A stretch of 64,000 bases of DNA from Sorex araneus. Taxonomy: Eukaryota > Chordata > Mammalia > Eulipotyphla > Soricidae. The DNA lies in assembly GCF_027595985.1 (NCBI RefSeq), contig NC_073308.1, positions 13,546,511-13,610,510 on the forward strand. The letters are read 5' to 3'. A program made the translations under genes and the position numbers. Below, piece after piece: positions 1 to 10,584 of the stretch (positions are counted from its first letter, which is position 1; each line of letters begins with the position of its first letter). The notes under the pieces were generated by a model. The model was not told the origin of the DNA and did not search any database. It saw nothing but the letters and a program-made list of their open reading frames with translations.

Positions 1-227
1 TTGAAGAGGTCAGTGGGATACCCTCTGCACCATCTCCTCAGCCCCCCTTTCCCTCCGTTACCAGGCTTCGCCTCTCCACAGCCCTTTGGGCAGGGCTTGC
101 GAGGTGGGTTTCAGACAGGGGGCAGAGGGACCAGGGAAGCCTGGAGGCTTAGTCTGGTCGTCAGCATTTTATAAACCCCCAAGCACCCCGTTCCAGCTCT
201 AGTGAAGCCCCCCAAGGTCCCCAGCAT

Positions 228-399
228 TGTTTTGTTTTCTTTATTGGGTCACACCGGGTGATGCTTAGGGCTGACTCCTAGCTCGGCACTCAGGAATTAT
301 TTCTGTGTTCTGGGGACCATATGGGATGCCAGCGATTGAACTCATGTTGGTTGCATGCAAGGAAAATGTCTCCCTGCCATACTTTCGCTCTGACCCTGG
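228..399 (-). mobile_element. tRNA-derived SINE, diverged
   Basis: Minus-oriented copy: tattgggtcacaccgggtgatgc tail side first, head (gctctgaccctgg) last. Confidence 0.8.
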
Positions 400-1878
400 T
401 TATCATTTTTAGCTTTGCTGATTGGCCAGAGAAGTCCAACGTGGCCAAAGCAGTGACCTTTCTCTTTGCTTCCCAACTCTCAAGAGAATGTCTCTAGATG
501 GGACTGTTTGGTATTGGACAGCAGGGACCATTGTGAACCTGTTATTTGTGGCAACAACAGTGCTGGAGACTGGGGGACCAAGATTTGGGTCCCCTTCGGG
601 AAGACGCCTTTTGTCAAAGGCTTGATAGACAGAGAACAAGTCGGTAGGTGGTTGGGCAGTGGAGGGGGCCTGGCTGGGGACTGAGAGAGGTCACTGGTAC
701 TATGTAGAAACCACGGAAGGTAGGAATAGTGGGACGCATGAATCTGGCTCTGCTGAGTGTTTTTTTCATGGCTTAAGAAAAGCAAGAGAGGCAGAACTTT
801 GGAGAAAAGAACTTTCTCAGCAACCTCAGTAAGCCCGGGTCGTTCCCATCAAACTTCTGGGTTTTGGTCCCCACCACCAAGGCTCGGCGGCTGCCCAGTT
901 CTGAAGCTTGCTGGTGCCACATCAGGCTGAACACCGGCGGGGGGGTGCATGGCCGTGATGGATCGGGGGAGGGCTCGCAAAATGTGGGCTGCAATCCTCA
1001 GTGGCCTCACGTCGCTTGTTTGCCAGCTGTGGGAACATCTGGGATGGCTTGGCACAGCGCTGCCTCTCAAAATGTCTTGAAATGATTCTAGAAAATTCCA
1101 GAGTGTGGGCCAAGGCCGGGCCAGCAGGCATTCAGGGGGCGCCATTTGTTTGGGAAATGGCAGAATTCATGTCAGCTAAATAGTTCTCCTACTGTGCACC
1201 TCTGTCTGGCGGCAGGGAGGAGAGGTGGGATTTTCCAGAGCAAACCTGGTTCTTGGCAGGAGAGAAATAAAGGAGGAGAGGCAGAGAATTCCAGGGGCCT
1301 GGGCAAGGAGTGGTCATACTCCATGGGACTCTGCTAAGTTTGGGGAGTTGGGTTTGGGCTTAGAGGAGAGTAGGAGAGTAGGACTCGGAGCTCCAAACCC
1401 CCTTTGGCTTCTTCCTAACCACTCAGTCTTGGCCATTTCTCAGGCCCTTTCAGCCAGTTGGGAAGCTGTGACTTCTGACGACAGAGCCCAGCACTGTGGG
1501 TCCTGGGCTACCCTGGCGGTGTGAATGGGCAACAGACTGATCATGTGACTGGCTAGGTGTGGCTTGGGGAAAAGTTATGCTTTCTGAGCCTGTTTCTTCC
1601 TTTATCAAGAGAGGGTGATCATCCTCCCCAATTCCTTACTCCGTGGCATCCATGGGCTAATTGTAGAAGCAGAGGACAGATGGGGACAGATGGCATGTCC
1701 ATCAGCACCTCCTGATTCCTATTTGCCTGGGGACAGTTTGTTGGCTCAAGGGGAGGATGAATGGCTTCAACACTGGGGTAATGGGGAGGGTTGTGAGTCC
1801 CCCAGAGCTCACTAAGCCTCCTGGTCTGGAGTTACTGCCCCCACATCTCAGAATTTCTTTCTCACCGAAGAAGGTGGA
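400..1878. other. Unique sequence, no gene seen
   Basis: Several short overlapping ORFs occur on both strands, none with a recognisable domain or splice context. A stretch at about 480-640 reads as a plausible peptide in one frame but matches nothing I know. Confidence 0.5.
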
Positions 1879-2067
1879 TTTTATTTACATATTTATTTCT
1901 TTGGGATTTTTGAGCCACATCCGGTGATGCTCATGGGTTCCTCCTTTCCCTGTACTCAGGAATCACTCCTCACGATGCCCAGGGGACCCTGTGGGATGCC
2001 AGGGATCAATCCTGTGTTTGTCAGTGTGTAAGGCAAGAGCCCTTCCCGCTGCCATATCGCTATTTCC
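1879..2067 (-). mobile_element. tRNA-derived SINE, old copy
   Basis: Diverged minus copy (gagccacatccggtgatgctcatggg ... accctgtgggatgccagg). Confidence 0.8.
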
Positions 2068-2213
2068 CTGAGAAAGTGATTTTAGACTCTACATAGGACA
2101 CAGTTTCCATTAATTGGTCTCCTATGCAAATGGGCAGTGAAAAGTTTGGTTCCTTTGTTCTTGGCAGATGTGCTGTGCTCGGGAGCTCCTCAAGGCTCTG
2201 TGTTTTAAATTTT

Positions 2214-2300
2214 CCCGGGCCCAAAACCAGAAACAAAAAAAAAGTTAATATACTAACAAAACATGCTAATGATCTGAGAGGGAAAATAAGCATAAAAGAG
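2214..2300 (-). repeat. Inverted repeat arm 1 (partner 4905-4990)
   Basis: On the - strand this reads GCTTATTTTCCCTCTCAGATCATTAGC... and is about 95% identical to 4905-4990 on the + strand. Both encode the same chance peptide beginning MLIFPLRSLAC. Homology stops sharply at CCGGG on one side. Confidence 0.85.
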
Positions 2301-2928
2301 ATATAAACATATGAGATATATGTTTCCTGGAGCACTGCCAGTGATAAGTCCGAAGTGCAGAGCCAGGAGCAACACCTGATCATCGCTGCGCAATAATCAA
2401 AAAAGCCAACCAAAAGCACTTTTCCTGGTTCTACAAGATTAGGGGCAGCCCTAGAACGTGATTTCTGAATCAGACAGGCACATATGTCCTCACACAGCTT
2501 TGAGTCACTAGCTGCTCATCGAGTATCCCCTTATCATCCTAGAACAGGGGATGTGGGGGTGCTGGGTATTTATCTGTGTTTCATGTTTCAGGCCAAACCC
2601 AGCTTTGCCTTTTGGGTCCTGCTGGTTGTACTCGATTGTTACTCTCTGCAGTGCTCACTGGACAGTCGATTGGGGTTGGCCTTGGGGTGGCTGTGTGCAA
2701 GAATGGCGCCTCCAGAACCTTCCATTATAGTGTCCTCATATTTTACCTGATCCGACTGCCTGAGTGATGTCTGGAGTGATTTCCCAGTGTCAGCCAGGAG
2801 GGTGCATGGAGAGAAAGAAATCGAGGCTGGTTCCTCCCAAGGGAGAGGCCCTAAGGGATCCCATCCTCACAGCCTGGGAATGGGGTGGAGATAGGCCCTG
2901 ACTCCCGTGCCCCTGTGTGTTGGTTCAG

Positions 2929-3055
2929 GACGCAGTGACCTTCCCTGAGATGGCTGTGAGCTTCTCCCCAGAAGAGTGGACATACCCGGACCCCTCTCAA
3001 AGGAAGCCCTACAGGGACGTGATGCTGGAGACCCCCCAGCACCTGCAGGTTGTTG
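2929..3055 (+). CDS. KRAB-A box exon
   Basis: KRAB domains sit at the N terminus of C2H2 zinc-finger repressors and recruit TRIM28. This exon lies between acceptor TTGGTTCAG and donor GTTG|GTGAGA and is 127 bp, the length usual for KRAB-A exons. Its translation starts DAVTFPEMAVSFSPEEW and continues to SQRKPYRDVMLET, against the family pattern VTFxDVAVxFSxEEW...LYRDVMLE. The core EEW, DP, QR, YRDVMLE are kept. Changes at normally fixed sites are EM for DV and a Pro where Leu precedes YRDVM, which may weaken TRIM28 binding. It joins the KRAB-B exon 4490-4570 in phase. No upstream start exon and no zinc-finger exon were found, so it may be a decayed or KRAB-only gene. Confidence 0.8.
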
Positions 3056-3390
3056 GTGAGAACATCCTGGGGCCGACACTGCCCTGAGGGATCTACATTG
3101 TCACCTGGGGGCTGGTCTGGTCTCGTGTTCCCCAGGACCGTGATTCTGGAGGGCCAGGATTATTGACAGTGATGCAGATTACTGTTTCACATGTTCTTTT
3201 TTCCCCTGTGTTTGTTATTTGGCCACAGTTGGCAATTGTCAGGCTTCCACCTGGAATGCAGGGGATCTGCCCAGGTCAGTCATGAGCATGGCAAAGCACC
3301 CCACGTGCTGTACTATTGCTAGGATTCCTCTATATGGTTCTTTCGACTTCTAAAAACAGAATTCTTCTATTACCCTTCACTGAGTGTGTT

Positions 3391-3747
3391 TATTTTGGTT
3401 TTGCTTGGGTTTCTCTTCGGGGCTACAGTCCACATTCCTCCTGGCTCTGTGCTGAAGGATCACTCCTGGCAGTGCTCAGGGGCTCTATGGACTAAACCAG
3501 GTCAGCACTTACAAGACAGGTGCCTTACCTTACCTGCTGTTCTAGTGTACCTGACCTGCAACTTCATTTGTTTCTTTTCAGCTTTGATTTGATTAGGGGC
3601 CTACACCCAGCAATGCTCAGAGATTACTCTTGGCTATATATATATACAGGAATTTCTCCTGGTAGTGCTCCTGGCCCATATGGTTGCCAGGAATCAAGCC
3701 CTTCTGTGTGTATAACCGGCTACCCACCCTGCTGTACTATCACTCTC
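3391..3747 (-). mobile_element. Two minus-oriented SINEs in the KRAB intron
   Basis: Copies at 3391-3552 and 3580-3747, both diverged, lie head to tail between the KRAB-A and KRAB-B exons. Confidence 0.75.
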
Positions 3748-3750
3748 AGT

Positions 3751-3990
3751 AGCACTGTAGCACTACAGCACTGTCGTCCCATTGTTCATCGATTTGCTTG
3801 AGCAGGTGCCAGTCACATCTTCATTGTGAGACTTGTAGTTACTGTTTTTGGCATATCAAATATGCCAGGGGTATCTTGCCAGGCTCTGCCGTGCAGGCTT
3901 GCTGGACTCTCCGAGAGGGATGGAGGAATCGAACCCGGGTCGACCTCATGCAAGGCAAATGCCCTACCTGCTGTGCTATTGCTCCAGTCT
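3751..3990 (-). mobile_element. Long-body SINE (tRNA head plus different body)
   Basis: On the - strand it starts with the usual tRNA-like head (gctggagcaatagcacagcagg, B box gggttcgattcc) but continues into a different body containing the reverse of gtttttggcatatcaaatatgcc and catcgatttgcttgagcagg. Other copies are at 24075-24268 and 30160-30409. Confidence 0.85.
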
Positions 3991-4204
3991 ATCAATCTGA
4001 GTATGACCTTTTCCAGGGCCTCACCTTATCCGGTGCTGTTGTATTTCAGTGCTTGAAGTCACTTCCAGTACTTTTTGGGGGTCTTCAGCATGACTCAAAT
4101 TCAGACTGAATTTAAAACCTGAAACTTATGTGACTGATAACTACAAAATTTGGACATATCAAAAACGGAGTGTCTGTTCAAGTCTTTTCAAGAATTTGCC
4201 TGAT

Positions 4205-4399
4205 TGGGGCTGGAGTGATAGCACAGCAGGTAGGGCATTTGCCTTGCATGTGGCCAACTCGGGTTCAATTCCCAGCATCCCATATGGGGTCCTGTCCCCC
4301 AGCACTGCCAGGAGTAATTCCTGAGTGCATAAGCCAGTAGTAGCCCCTGTGCAATGCCAGTTGTTGCCCAAAAAGCAAAAAAAATAAAAATAAAAAAAT
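4205..4399 (+). mobile_element. tRNA-derived SINE with target duplication
   Basis: Full-length + copy, flanked by AAGAATTTGCCTGAT at 4190-4204 and 4400-4414, sits 76 bp before the KRAB-B acceptor. Confidence 0.92.
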
Positions 4400-4489
4400 A
4401 AGAATTTGCCTGATCTTGTTAGGTACACCTGGGGTTGACTTGTCGCCTTTTCCTTGTCACTAATTAATACCCTGTCTCTGTGGCGACAG

Positions 4490-4570
4490 GGATATCTGGG
4501 TTGAAGCCTGTGGTGATCTTCTGGCTAGAAGCCTCGAGCCCTGAGGCCGGGTCAAGAGGCACGTGTGCAG
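4490..4570 (+). CDS. KRAB-B box exon
   Basis: The acceptor is GCGACAG and the donor is TGCAG|GTGAGT. The first two bases complete the Gly codon split from the KRAB-A exon, giving GISGLKPVVIFWLEASSP, which matches the KRAB-B pattern G..vSKPdvIf.LEqG. The exon is 81 bp, shorter than the usual 93-96 bp, and lacks the EEPW motif; the 15-bp difference is a multiple of three so the frame stays open. Between it and KRAB-A lie 1.4 kb of intron filled with SINEs (3391-3552, 3580-3747, 3751-3990, 4205-4399). An open frame across both exons with four consensus splice signals suggests recent or current constraint, but nothing shows that it is expressed. Confidence 0.75.
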
Positions 4571-4904
4571 GTGAGTGTCTGAGGACCTTCCCTGGTTCAG
4601 TCCCTGGACAGTATGGGGGTGCCCTGAGTGCTTGTGAAACGTGCTGCTAACCCCAGGGACCTCGAGCTCCTGGATGCAGGCATCTGTGCCGTGCTCACAC
4701 TGCCCTTCACCTCATGAACTGCCTGTCATGGAATGATCCTGCGCATTTCTTTCTTGGCTTTGTCATCATTATTCCTTATCTGTCTGGCATGTAGAATATT
4801 CATGGGATTCACAGCCCTTGAACCCTGTCTGTGGTTCACCAGTCTGTCGAACAGCCTCCAATGATGGTGTTCCCTTTCAGGAGCAGCTGGACACCCCTCT
4901 ACCC

Positions 4905-4990
4905 TCTCTTTAATGCTTATTTTCCCTCTCAGATCATTAGCATGTTATGTTAGTATATTAACTTTTTTTTTGTTTCTGGTTTTGAGACCG
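4905..4990 (+). repeat. Inverted repeat arm 2 (partner 2214-2300)
   Basis: This is the + strand partner of the 2214-2300 arm. It is followed directly by a diverged minus SINE (4957-5106), with which it partly overlaps. Confidence 0.85.
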
Positions 4991-5170
4991 GGAATTTCTA
5001 GTAGTTATTCCTGGCAGTTCTCAGAGGCTCCTTTTGGTGGTACTCAGGGATCAGACCCTGTCAGCTTCATGCAAGGCAATTGCCCTCCCTGCTGTTCTCT
5101 CTGATCCACTAAGAAATAGCTTTTGCTTTTCTGTTGACATAGTGAATGCATGAACTGTGACAAAGCTGAT

Positions 5171-6104
5171 TTGAGACGGAGAGATAGTACAGCAGGGAGG
5201 GTAGTTACCTTGCAAGTGGCAGACCCAGGTTGAATCCTGGCATCCTATATGGTCCCCAGGTATCACCAGGACTTGTGAAAAAAAAGAAAAAACAAGAAGT
5301 GATTTTGTGGATTCCCAAGCTGCTCCCAGCATTCCCCACAATGGACCCCATTTAACTACATTCCATTACTAATTTTCCATTGTGTTTTGTGTTTGATTTC
5401 AGAAGTTAAATCGCAGCTTCAGGAGTTTTCACTGTAGCAGTTTGATTTGGGGTTTGGGTCACTGAATCTGAGTGAATTGGTAAGATTGGCACGTTAAACA
5501 TAAATGTCAACAGGATAATTCATTGGAACAAGTATGTGACTTGAATGGTGGAATTCTGGCCACTGCAGGGAGGAACTTTGCAGCCTGACGCTGGGAGTAG
5601 AGGGTCCATAGACTCACTGGGTGCTAAAATCAGTCATTTTAAAATCTAAAGATATTACTATTATTATTTCCTGCTTTTTCATTCACAATGAAGATGCTAA
5701 TAGGTTACTTCTAGCTCAGCACTCAGGAATTACTCCTGAAAGTGCTCAGGGTACCATGTGGAATGCCAGGGATCAAACCGAGTCCACCACATGCAGTGGA
5801 AATGCTCTCACCACTGTACTAGCATTCCAACCCCAATTCCGCCTATCTTTAATTTTGAAGAAATACTGTGATTTTTCACTGGATCAAAAGTTAGCACAAG
5901 AGTTCATTGTTTCAAATAACTGGTTGGGGCCACGAGTGACAGTGCTTTGGGAGCAGACTTGCTTTCCACAAGGAAGGAAACCTGGGCTCCGTCCCCAGCA
6001 CTCCAGCTGGTCCCCTGGGAAGCACCATCCATGATCCTTGGTACAACTTGGTGTGGCCCACCTCAAAATAAATACAAACTACAAACCAAAAAAGAACAAA
6101 ACAA
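5171..6104. mobile_element. Degenerate SINE group
   Basis: Partial copies near 5171-5296 (+), 5690-5830 (-) and 5926-6104 (+), separated by unique AT-rich sequence. Confidence 0.6.
5403..5479 (+). other. Possible third exon of the KRAB gene
   Basis: A pyrimidine-rich acceptor (gtgtttgatttcag) ends at 5402 and a donor-like GTAAGA begins at 5480. Read in the phase left by the KRAB-B exon it gives EVKSQLQEFSL and then a stop TAG. KRAB genes often have a short linker of this kind before the zinc fingers, and here it would end the protein. This is weak evidence; it could be chance. Confidence 0.25.
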
Positions 6105-6518
6105 CTCATTGATCCTGCAGAGGATTCGCTTGTGGTGAGATATTTTCAGTTGCCCCCACGGTGCATCTTGCCGTGTAGGGTTGTAGCCTTGCCTTAACAC
6201 ATGCATCCCGGGCTCCACACTGAGGTACAACCAAACCCAGACTCGGGTGTATTTTATTTTGCTTGAAACTACTTCTGTGTTCTGCAAACAGCCCTCTTTC
6301 CATTTTACGTATCTATTCATTGAGTTAGAAAAAAAGGTAAACAAATTAATGATTACGCACCCTTCAATTCTGTGCACCCACCATGTAGAAACATTAGGTG
6401 GTTCCACGGAAAAGCCACCACGCATCAGGCATGGCATTCCTTCTGGTGGAAATGTTAGAAACCAACCTATAAGCCTCAGTTTCTATTGACAGGGAAACTC
6501 TTAAGGAATGGAGCAATA

Positions 6519-6898
6519 CCAGACCCCAGACCGGGCCAGCAACCCAGGGGAGCCAGACGGAGGAGGTACAGCCAGTACGCCTTCTCCAGATGGAGCCCCG
6601 GCGACACTGAGTTTCTGAAAAATGAAAACATACAATCTATTGATGCCATCTAGCGTGTCTGACTGTTGGAGGAAAACCTCCAAATAATCATAGTGAGATT
6701 CCTGTTGAAAACTGAATATAATCAAAGTAAGGAAAGAGTAAAGTGAAAAATGTCTGCCACACAGGCAGAGGGGGAGTGGGAGGGGGGTATGCGGGGGGTT
6801 GGTGGTGGATCAAATATGAAAACTTTGTAACTATATTTCACTGTGATTCATTAAAAAATAATTTTAAATAAATAAATAAATAAATAACAACAACAAAA
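6519..6898 (+). mobile_element. Chimeric retroposon with L1-like 3' end (copy 1)
   Basis: A 380-bp insertion is flanked by the 16-bp target duplication AAGGAATGGAGCAATA at 6503-6518 and 6899-6914, and ends in an A/T-rich tail. Its 3' part (GTTGAAAACTGAATATAATCAAAG, a G-rich stretch, TTGGTGGTGG, GTGATTCATTAAA) matches copies at 13160-13460, 16394-18127 and 42845-43509. Its 5' part (ccagaccccagaccgggcc...) is not shared with them. Confidence 0.8.
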
Positions 6899-7104
6899 AA
6901 GGAATGGAGCAATAATTGGAATCCTCTGCATTATACAGAGAAGCAGCCAGCCTGGGTGGAAAGGTTCTGGCCCTGCGCTCTCTGACAATGTCTCAAGTGA
7001 TTGATTCTGAGCCCCATGGGGATGCCGAGACATCCCCGTGATGTCTTCTGAGGGTGATCAGAATGGAGAAAGAGACCTCACTCTGAAGAAGCCCTCCCCT
7101 GGGA

Positions 7105-7330
7105 AAAGCTCCTCACACCCCCCAGGAGGCTCACAGGTTAGACCACGCCACTAGGATGTACAGAGGCGATGTACACACCCCCTCGAGGCTCAAAGATACC
7201 ACACCCCCAGGCAGCTCCCAGGTCAGGCCATGCCCCCAGGCCCCCAGGCTGCAAGGATACACACCCCCAGGAGGCACCATATAGACTCTACCCCCTCAGG
7301 CCCTTCTAAGCCAGACCCCACCCCCAGCTG
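7105..7330 (+). repeat. Degenerate tandem repeat, unit about 60-70 bp
   Basis: Three to four diverged units carry the core CACACCCCCAGGAGGCTC followed by AGGTTAGACCACGCC-like text. No coding capacity is seen. Confidence 0.5.
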
Positions 7331-7398
7331 GCATGAAATGCAGCATGAATGCAGAAAAGCAAAGGAAATCAGCTTCTTCATAGAAACCGGAAAAGCAG

Positions 7399-7548
7399 GG
7401 GAGATTACAACAGGCAGGGCATTTGCTTTGCATGTGGGCGACCCATGTTTGATCCCCAATGCCCAGTAAGGTCCCAGAGCACCGCCAGGAGTGAGTCCTG
7501 AGTGCAGAGCAGACCTACCCCCTGAGCTGAATGCAGAATAAAATAGGT
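7399..7548 (+). mobile_element. tRNA-derived SINE, diverged
   Basis: Plus copy with head ggggagattacaacaggcagggc and the usual gagcaccgccaggagtgag body. Confidence 0.75.
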
Positions 7549-8539
7549 GGGTCCCGGTGGCTACCAGACATCCGGGCCTCTCTGCCTGTGATATAACCAG
7601 GTCACGGCCCTGCCTCGCTCTTTTCCTGCATCTCCAGATGAGTGCGTGTGGGCGAGACCCCTGTGTTCTGGGCCTGTTGCTGGGCCTCCCAAGTATCTCA
7701 AGAGTTTCCTAGTCTCCTGCCACGCCCACGTGCACTCCTGTGTCCACCTCCTCATGGCTGCCTGGGCATTGGAGTCCAGTCTCAATCTGAACCTCATCTA
7801 GCCCTGACTGTACCGGGCCCTGACCGGCCTAAGCAGCCTGCCCATACTAGGCCATGTACCCTAGTCCCCATGTACCTCGGGCACAGCCTGAGGTGATCCT
7901 GGAGACCCAAGATGAAGAGAAAATCCATAGAGCCAGGAAAAGAAAGAGCTGGGACTGGGGACTTTCTTTTATCTACAACTGTAGCCCACCCCTCAGCCAT
8001 CCCATCCTACTCCAATTAATCACTGTTAAAAGTTACATGCCTAAACACGCCTGGTGCCCCACCCATCCACTCCTGCTGTATCAGTGAGACCTTACTCTCC
8101 CTCACCTTGGTAACATCCTAGCAACAGACTTTCATAGGGCAGCCTACGAGAAACCCTCTAAAAGCCAACTTAACCACATAGGCTGCTCTGCTTAGGTTTA
8201 CACACCCCAGGGGGCCACACCATGACTTTTGCACACCCCAGGGTGCCACGCGATGCCTTTTGAATTGCTGGAGTTCTGCCACATTGGACAGAGTATTCCC
8301 TCATTGGAGTGCAAGGTTGTGGAGAGGGTCCCTTGGAGTGTTCACCTCGGCCTGCTTCCCCTGGATCAGTGGCAGCTCTGGAACATTCTACTGAGGGCGG
8401 GAAGAGGCTACGCTCAAGCATGGCCTGTCTCCCCCATACCCGGTGATTGCCACTGTTCCTCCTGGGACCATCCTGGTGATACTCCCCTGGCCATGCTCAA
8501 GCCAGCTCCTGGCCTTCCTCCCAGCTTTCCCCACTATTG

Positions 8540-9057
8540 TTTCCTTTTGTGTGGGCCACACCTGGTTGTGCTCAGGGCTTTCTCCTGGCTCTGTGCTCAG
8601 GGATCACTCTCGGCTCTGTGCTAAGGGATCAATCCTGGTTCTGTGCTCAGGGGTCATTCCTGGAAGCTCAGGAGACCATATCAGGCGCCAGGGATCAAAC
8701 GCAGGTCAGCCGCATGCAAAACAAATGCCCTGTCCACACAGCCCCAATCCTCACTCACTCCAAACTTGCCCCCTTCAAAACACCATGTCGGGGTTCCACC
8801 TGGCTTGTCCCCTAAACATACTGAGCCCTGATAAGAAAGAAGATTGTTTGTGTAAGGTGTGGCTCTGTGATTCTTCTTCTTTTTTTTTTCTTTTGCTTTT
8901 TGGGTCATACCTGCAATGCTCAGGGGGTAATCCTGACTCTGCACTCAGGAATTACTCATGCCAGTGCTCAGGGGACCATATGGGATGCTGGGAATATAAC
9001 CCGGGTCAGCTGCATGTGAGGCAAACGCCCCTCCCACTATACTATCGCTCCAGCCCC
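8540..9057 (-). mobile_element. Two minus SINEs
   Basis: Copies at 8540-8748 and 8876-9057. The first has the unit CTGGCTCTGTGCTCAGGGATC expanded about three times, an internal duplication. The 215-codon ORF across this region is a SINE translation, not a gene. Confidence 0.85.
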
Positions 9058-9329
9058 TGCAATTCTGTCTTCCACAATTCCCTGCCATGAGCCCAGAGCA
9101 GAGACTCAGCATGGGGGAGCATGGGCTGGTGGCGGGAGGGAGTGGGAAGGTGATGGAGAATATTTAAAGAAGCAGGTACTGGCCTGTGGATCTGGCTGAC
9201 AGCCCTCACTGTGCTCACCTGGGGGTTCCTACACTGTCAGCGGACAGCGAAGGACAGAGGAGAAGCCTGGCCGGTGTGCTCATTCCCAGGAAGCTCAGGG
9301 AAAAGCTGCACATGGGTTGTGAAGGTCCC

Positions 9330-9690
9330 CCCAGGTGTTACATGTGAGATATCACATATATTATGGAGGGCCCACATATCTACCACATGCAAGACACCAT
9401 ATGTTGTGAAGGCCCAAAACGTGTCACATGGGAGACATGTATACAGACTCCACTGTGTGTCACATGTGAGACATTGTGTATGTTATAAAGAACCCCTGTG
9501 TCACTTATGTGTATGATATCGTGTGTGCTACGGAAGGACACATGTGTCACATAGGAAATGCCTAGCATGTTAAAGGTCCACATGTGTTAGATGTGAAGTG
9601 TCATGCATACTACAAAGCCCCACCTCTGTCACACAGAGACGCCATGTGTTTTGAAGGACCCAGCTGTGGATGCAATCATGCATGTCCTAA
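9330..9690 (+). repeat. Degenerate minisatellite, unit about 35-45 bp
   Basis: Repeats of the form ACATGTGTCACATGTGAGAC followed by AT.GTGTATGTTATGAAGG.CC recur about eight times with many changes. Short ORFs on both strands rich in Cys, His and Val follow the repeat and are not genes. Confidence 0.75.
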
Positions 9691-9750
9691 ATGCCCCACA
9701 CTCCTGCACACACACGGAAGACCAGATTGGAGAGAGGCAGGCACTCTCAC

Positions 9751-9897
9751 CTGCACACACCTCTCAGCGTACTGGTCCACACTGTCTACACTGCCCTTGC
9801 CTGCTCCCAGGTCCACCTGGAACTCTCTGAACTTCTTGTGCAGCAGCTCTGTGTGCTCCCAGTCCTCCCCCAGCTCCACCAATGTCACGACGGCCTC
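9751..9897 (-). pseudogene. SPTA1-like alpha-spectrin pseudogene, exon C
   Basis: This 147-bp exon (49 codons, no stop) lies between acceptor TGCCCACAG and donor GTGCAG|GTGAGA. It encodes [20 protein letters not shown], then QVDL, and ends SVDQYAERCVQ, close to SPTA1 [20 protein letters not shown] and VNQYANECA. On its own it looks intact, but exons A and B upstream are disabled. No next SPTA1 exon was found below 9750, where a degenerate minisatellite begins. Confidence 0.85.
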
Positions 9898-10232
9898 CTG
9901 TGGGCAGGGAGCCAGTCACCAGTTGTACGCGCGGGCCCCACCCCACATCCTGGCACCATGGCAATTCACCAGAAGGCTCTGGGGTCACACATGTCCCAGC
10001 AGGATGTTGGGTCAGCCTCCCTCAGTCGCCGGAGAGGAGGGGTCCACAGGGAGACACCACCTGAGCTGGAATGGGAACCTCAGGCTCCGGGTTCCACCCA
10101 ACTGCACCCCTCACAGCTCCGGCCCTGCACAGGAGAGCTGTGAGAGCAGGCGAGCAGAGTCCACCCTGGAGGTCCGGGCCAGGTCGGGCAGGAGGTTCTC
10201 AGCCCAGCCCAGAGAAGGGGAGTGCCTGGCAG

Positions 10233-10584
10233 TGTAGGGAGCCATTCTACCTTACTGATCTTATCCTGTCACTATTTGTTTATCACTAGCTAACCCCATG
10301 CCACACCTAACAAATGTTGCCACTCCTGATCTTACTGATCTTATCCTATCAGCATTTGTTTATCACTAGCTAACGCCCATGCCACACCCTGCATTTCTAT
10401 TGGGGGTCCCGGCATGCATACTCCTCCCAGCAGCGAGGTATAAATACTGTAACTGCCATAGAATAAATGCCTTTTTCTCCCTCCTCCAGGCTCTGCATCT
10501 GTTCATTCGGCTGCATCCCTTTCTCAGCCCCCACAAAGGGTTCTCCCTGCTGAACAGAACTAGACCTCCACATCGACCTCCACA
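10233..10584 (+). mobile_element. Solo LTR, class II (ERVK-like)
   Basis: The element starts TGTAGGGA and ends CTCCACA (TG...CA), with a perfect 6-bp target duplication TGGCAG at 10227-10232 and 10585-10590. A 6-bp duplication is typical of class II endogenous retroviruses. TATAAATA at 10439-10446 and AATAAA at 10462-10467 give the U3-R layout on the + strand. A 57-bp segment is duplicated inside U3 (10251-10307 and 10331-10388). It lies in the intron between exons B and C of the spectrin pseudogene; no internal viral genes are present. Confidence 0.85.

Noticed and set aside
466-684. Peptide-like + ORF with a Cys/Trp-rich start
   Set aside because: No family recognised, no clear splice sites, not supported by neighbours.
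8443-9090. 215-codon ORF
   Set aside because: Runs through two minus SINEs; similar peptides recur wherever the SINE occurs.
9584-10237. 217-codon + strand ORF with many Cys and His
   Set aside because: Shadow of the spectrin pseudogene exon C and minisatellite; no C2H2 spacing.
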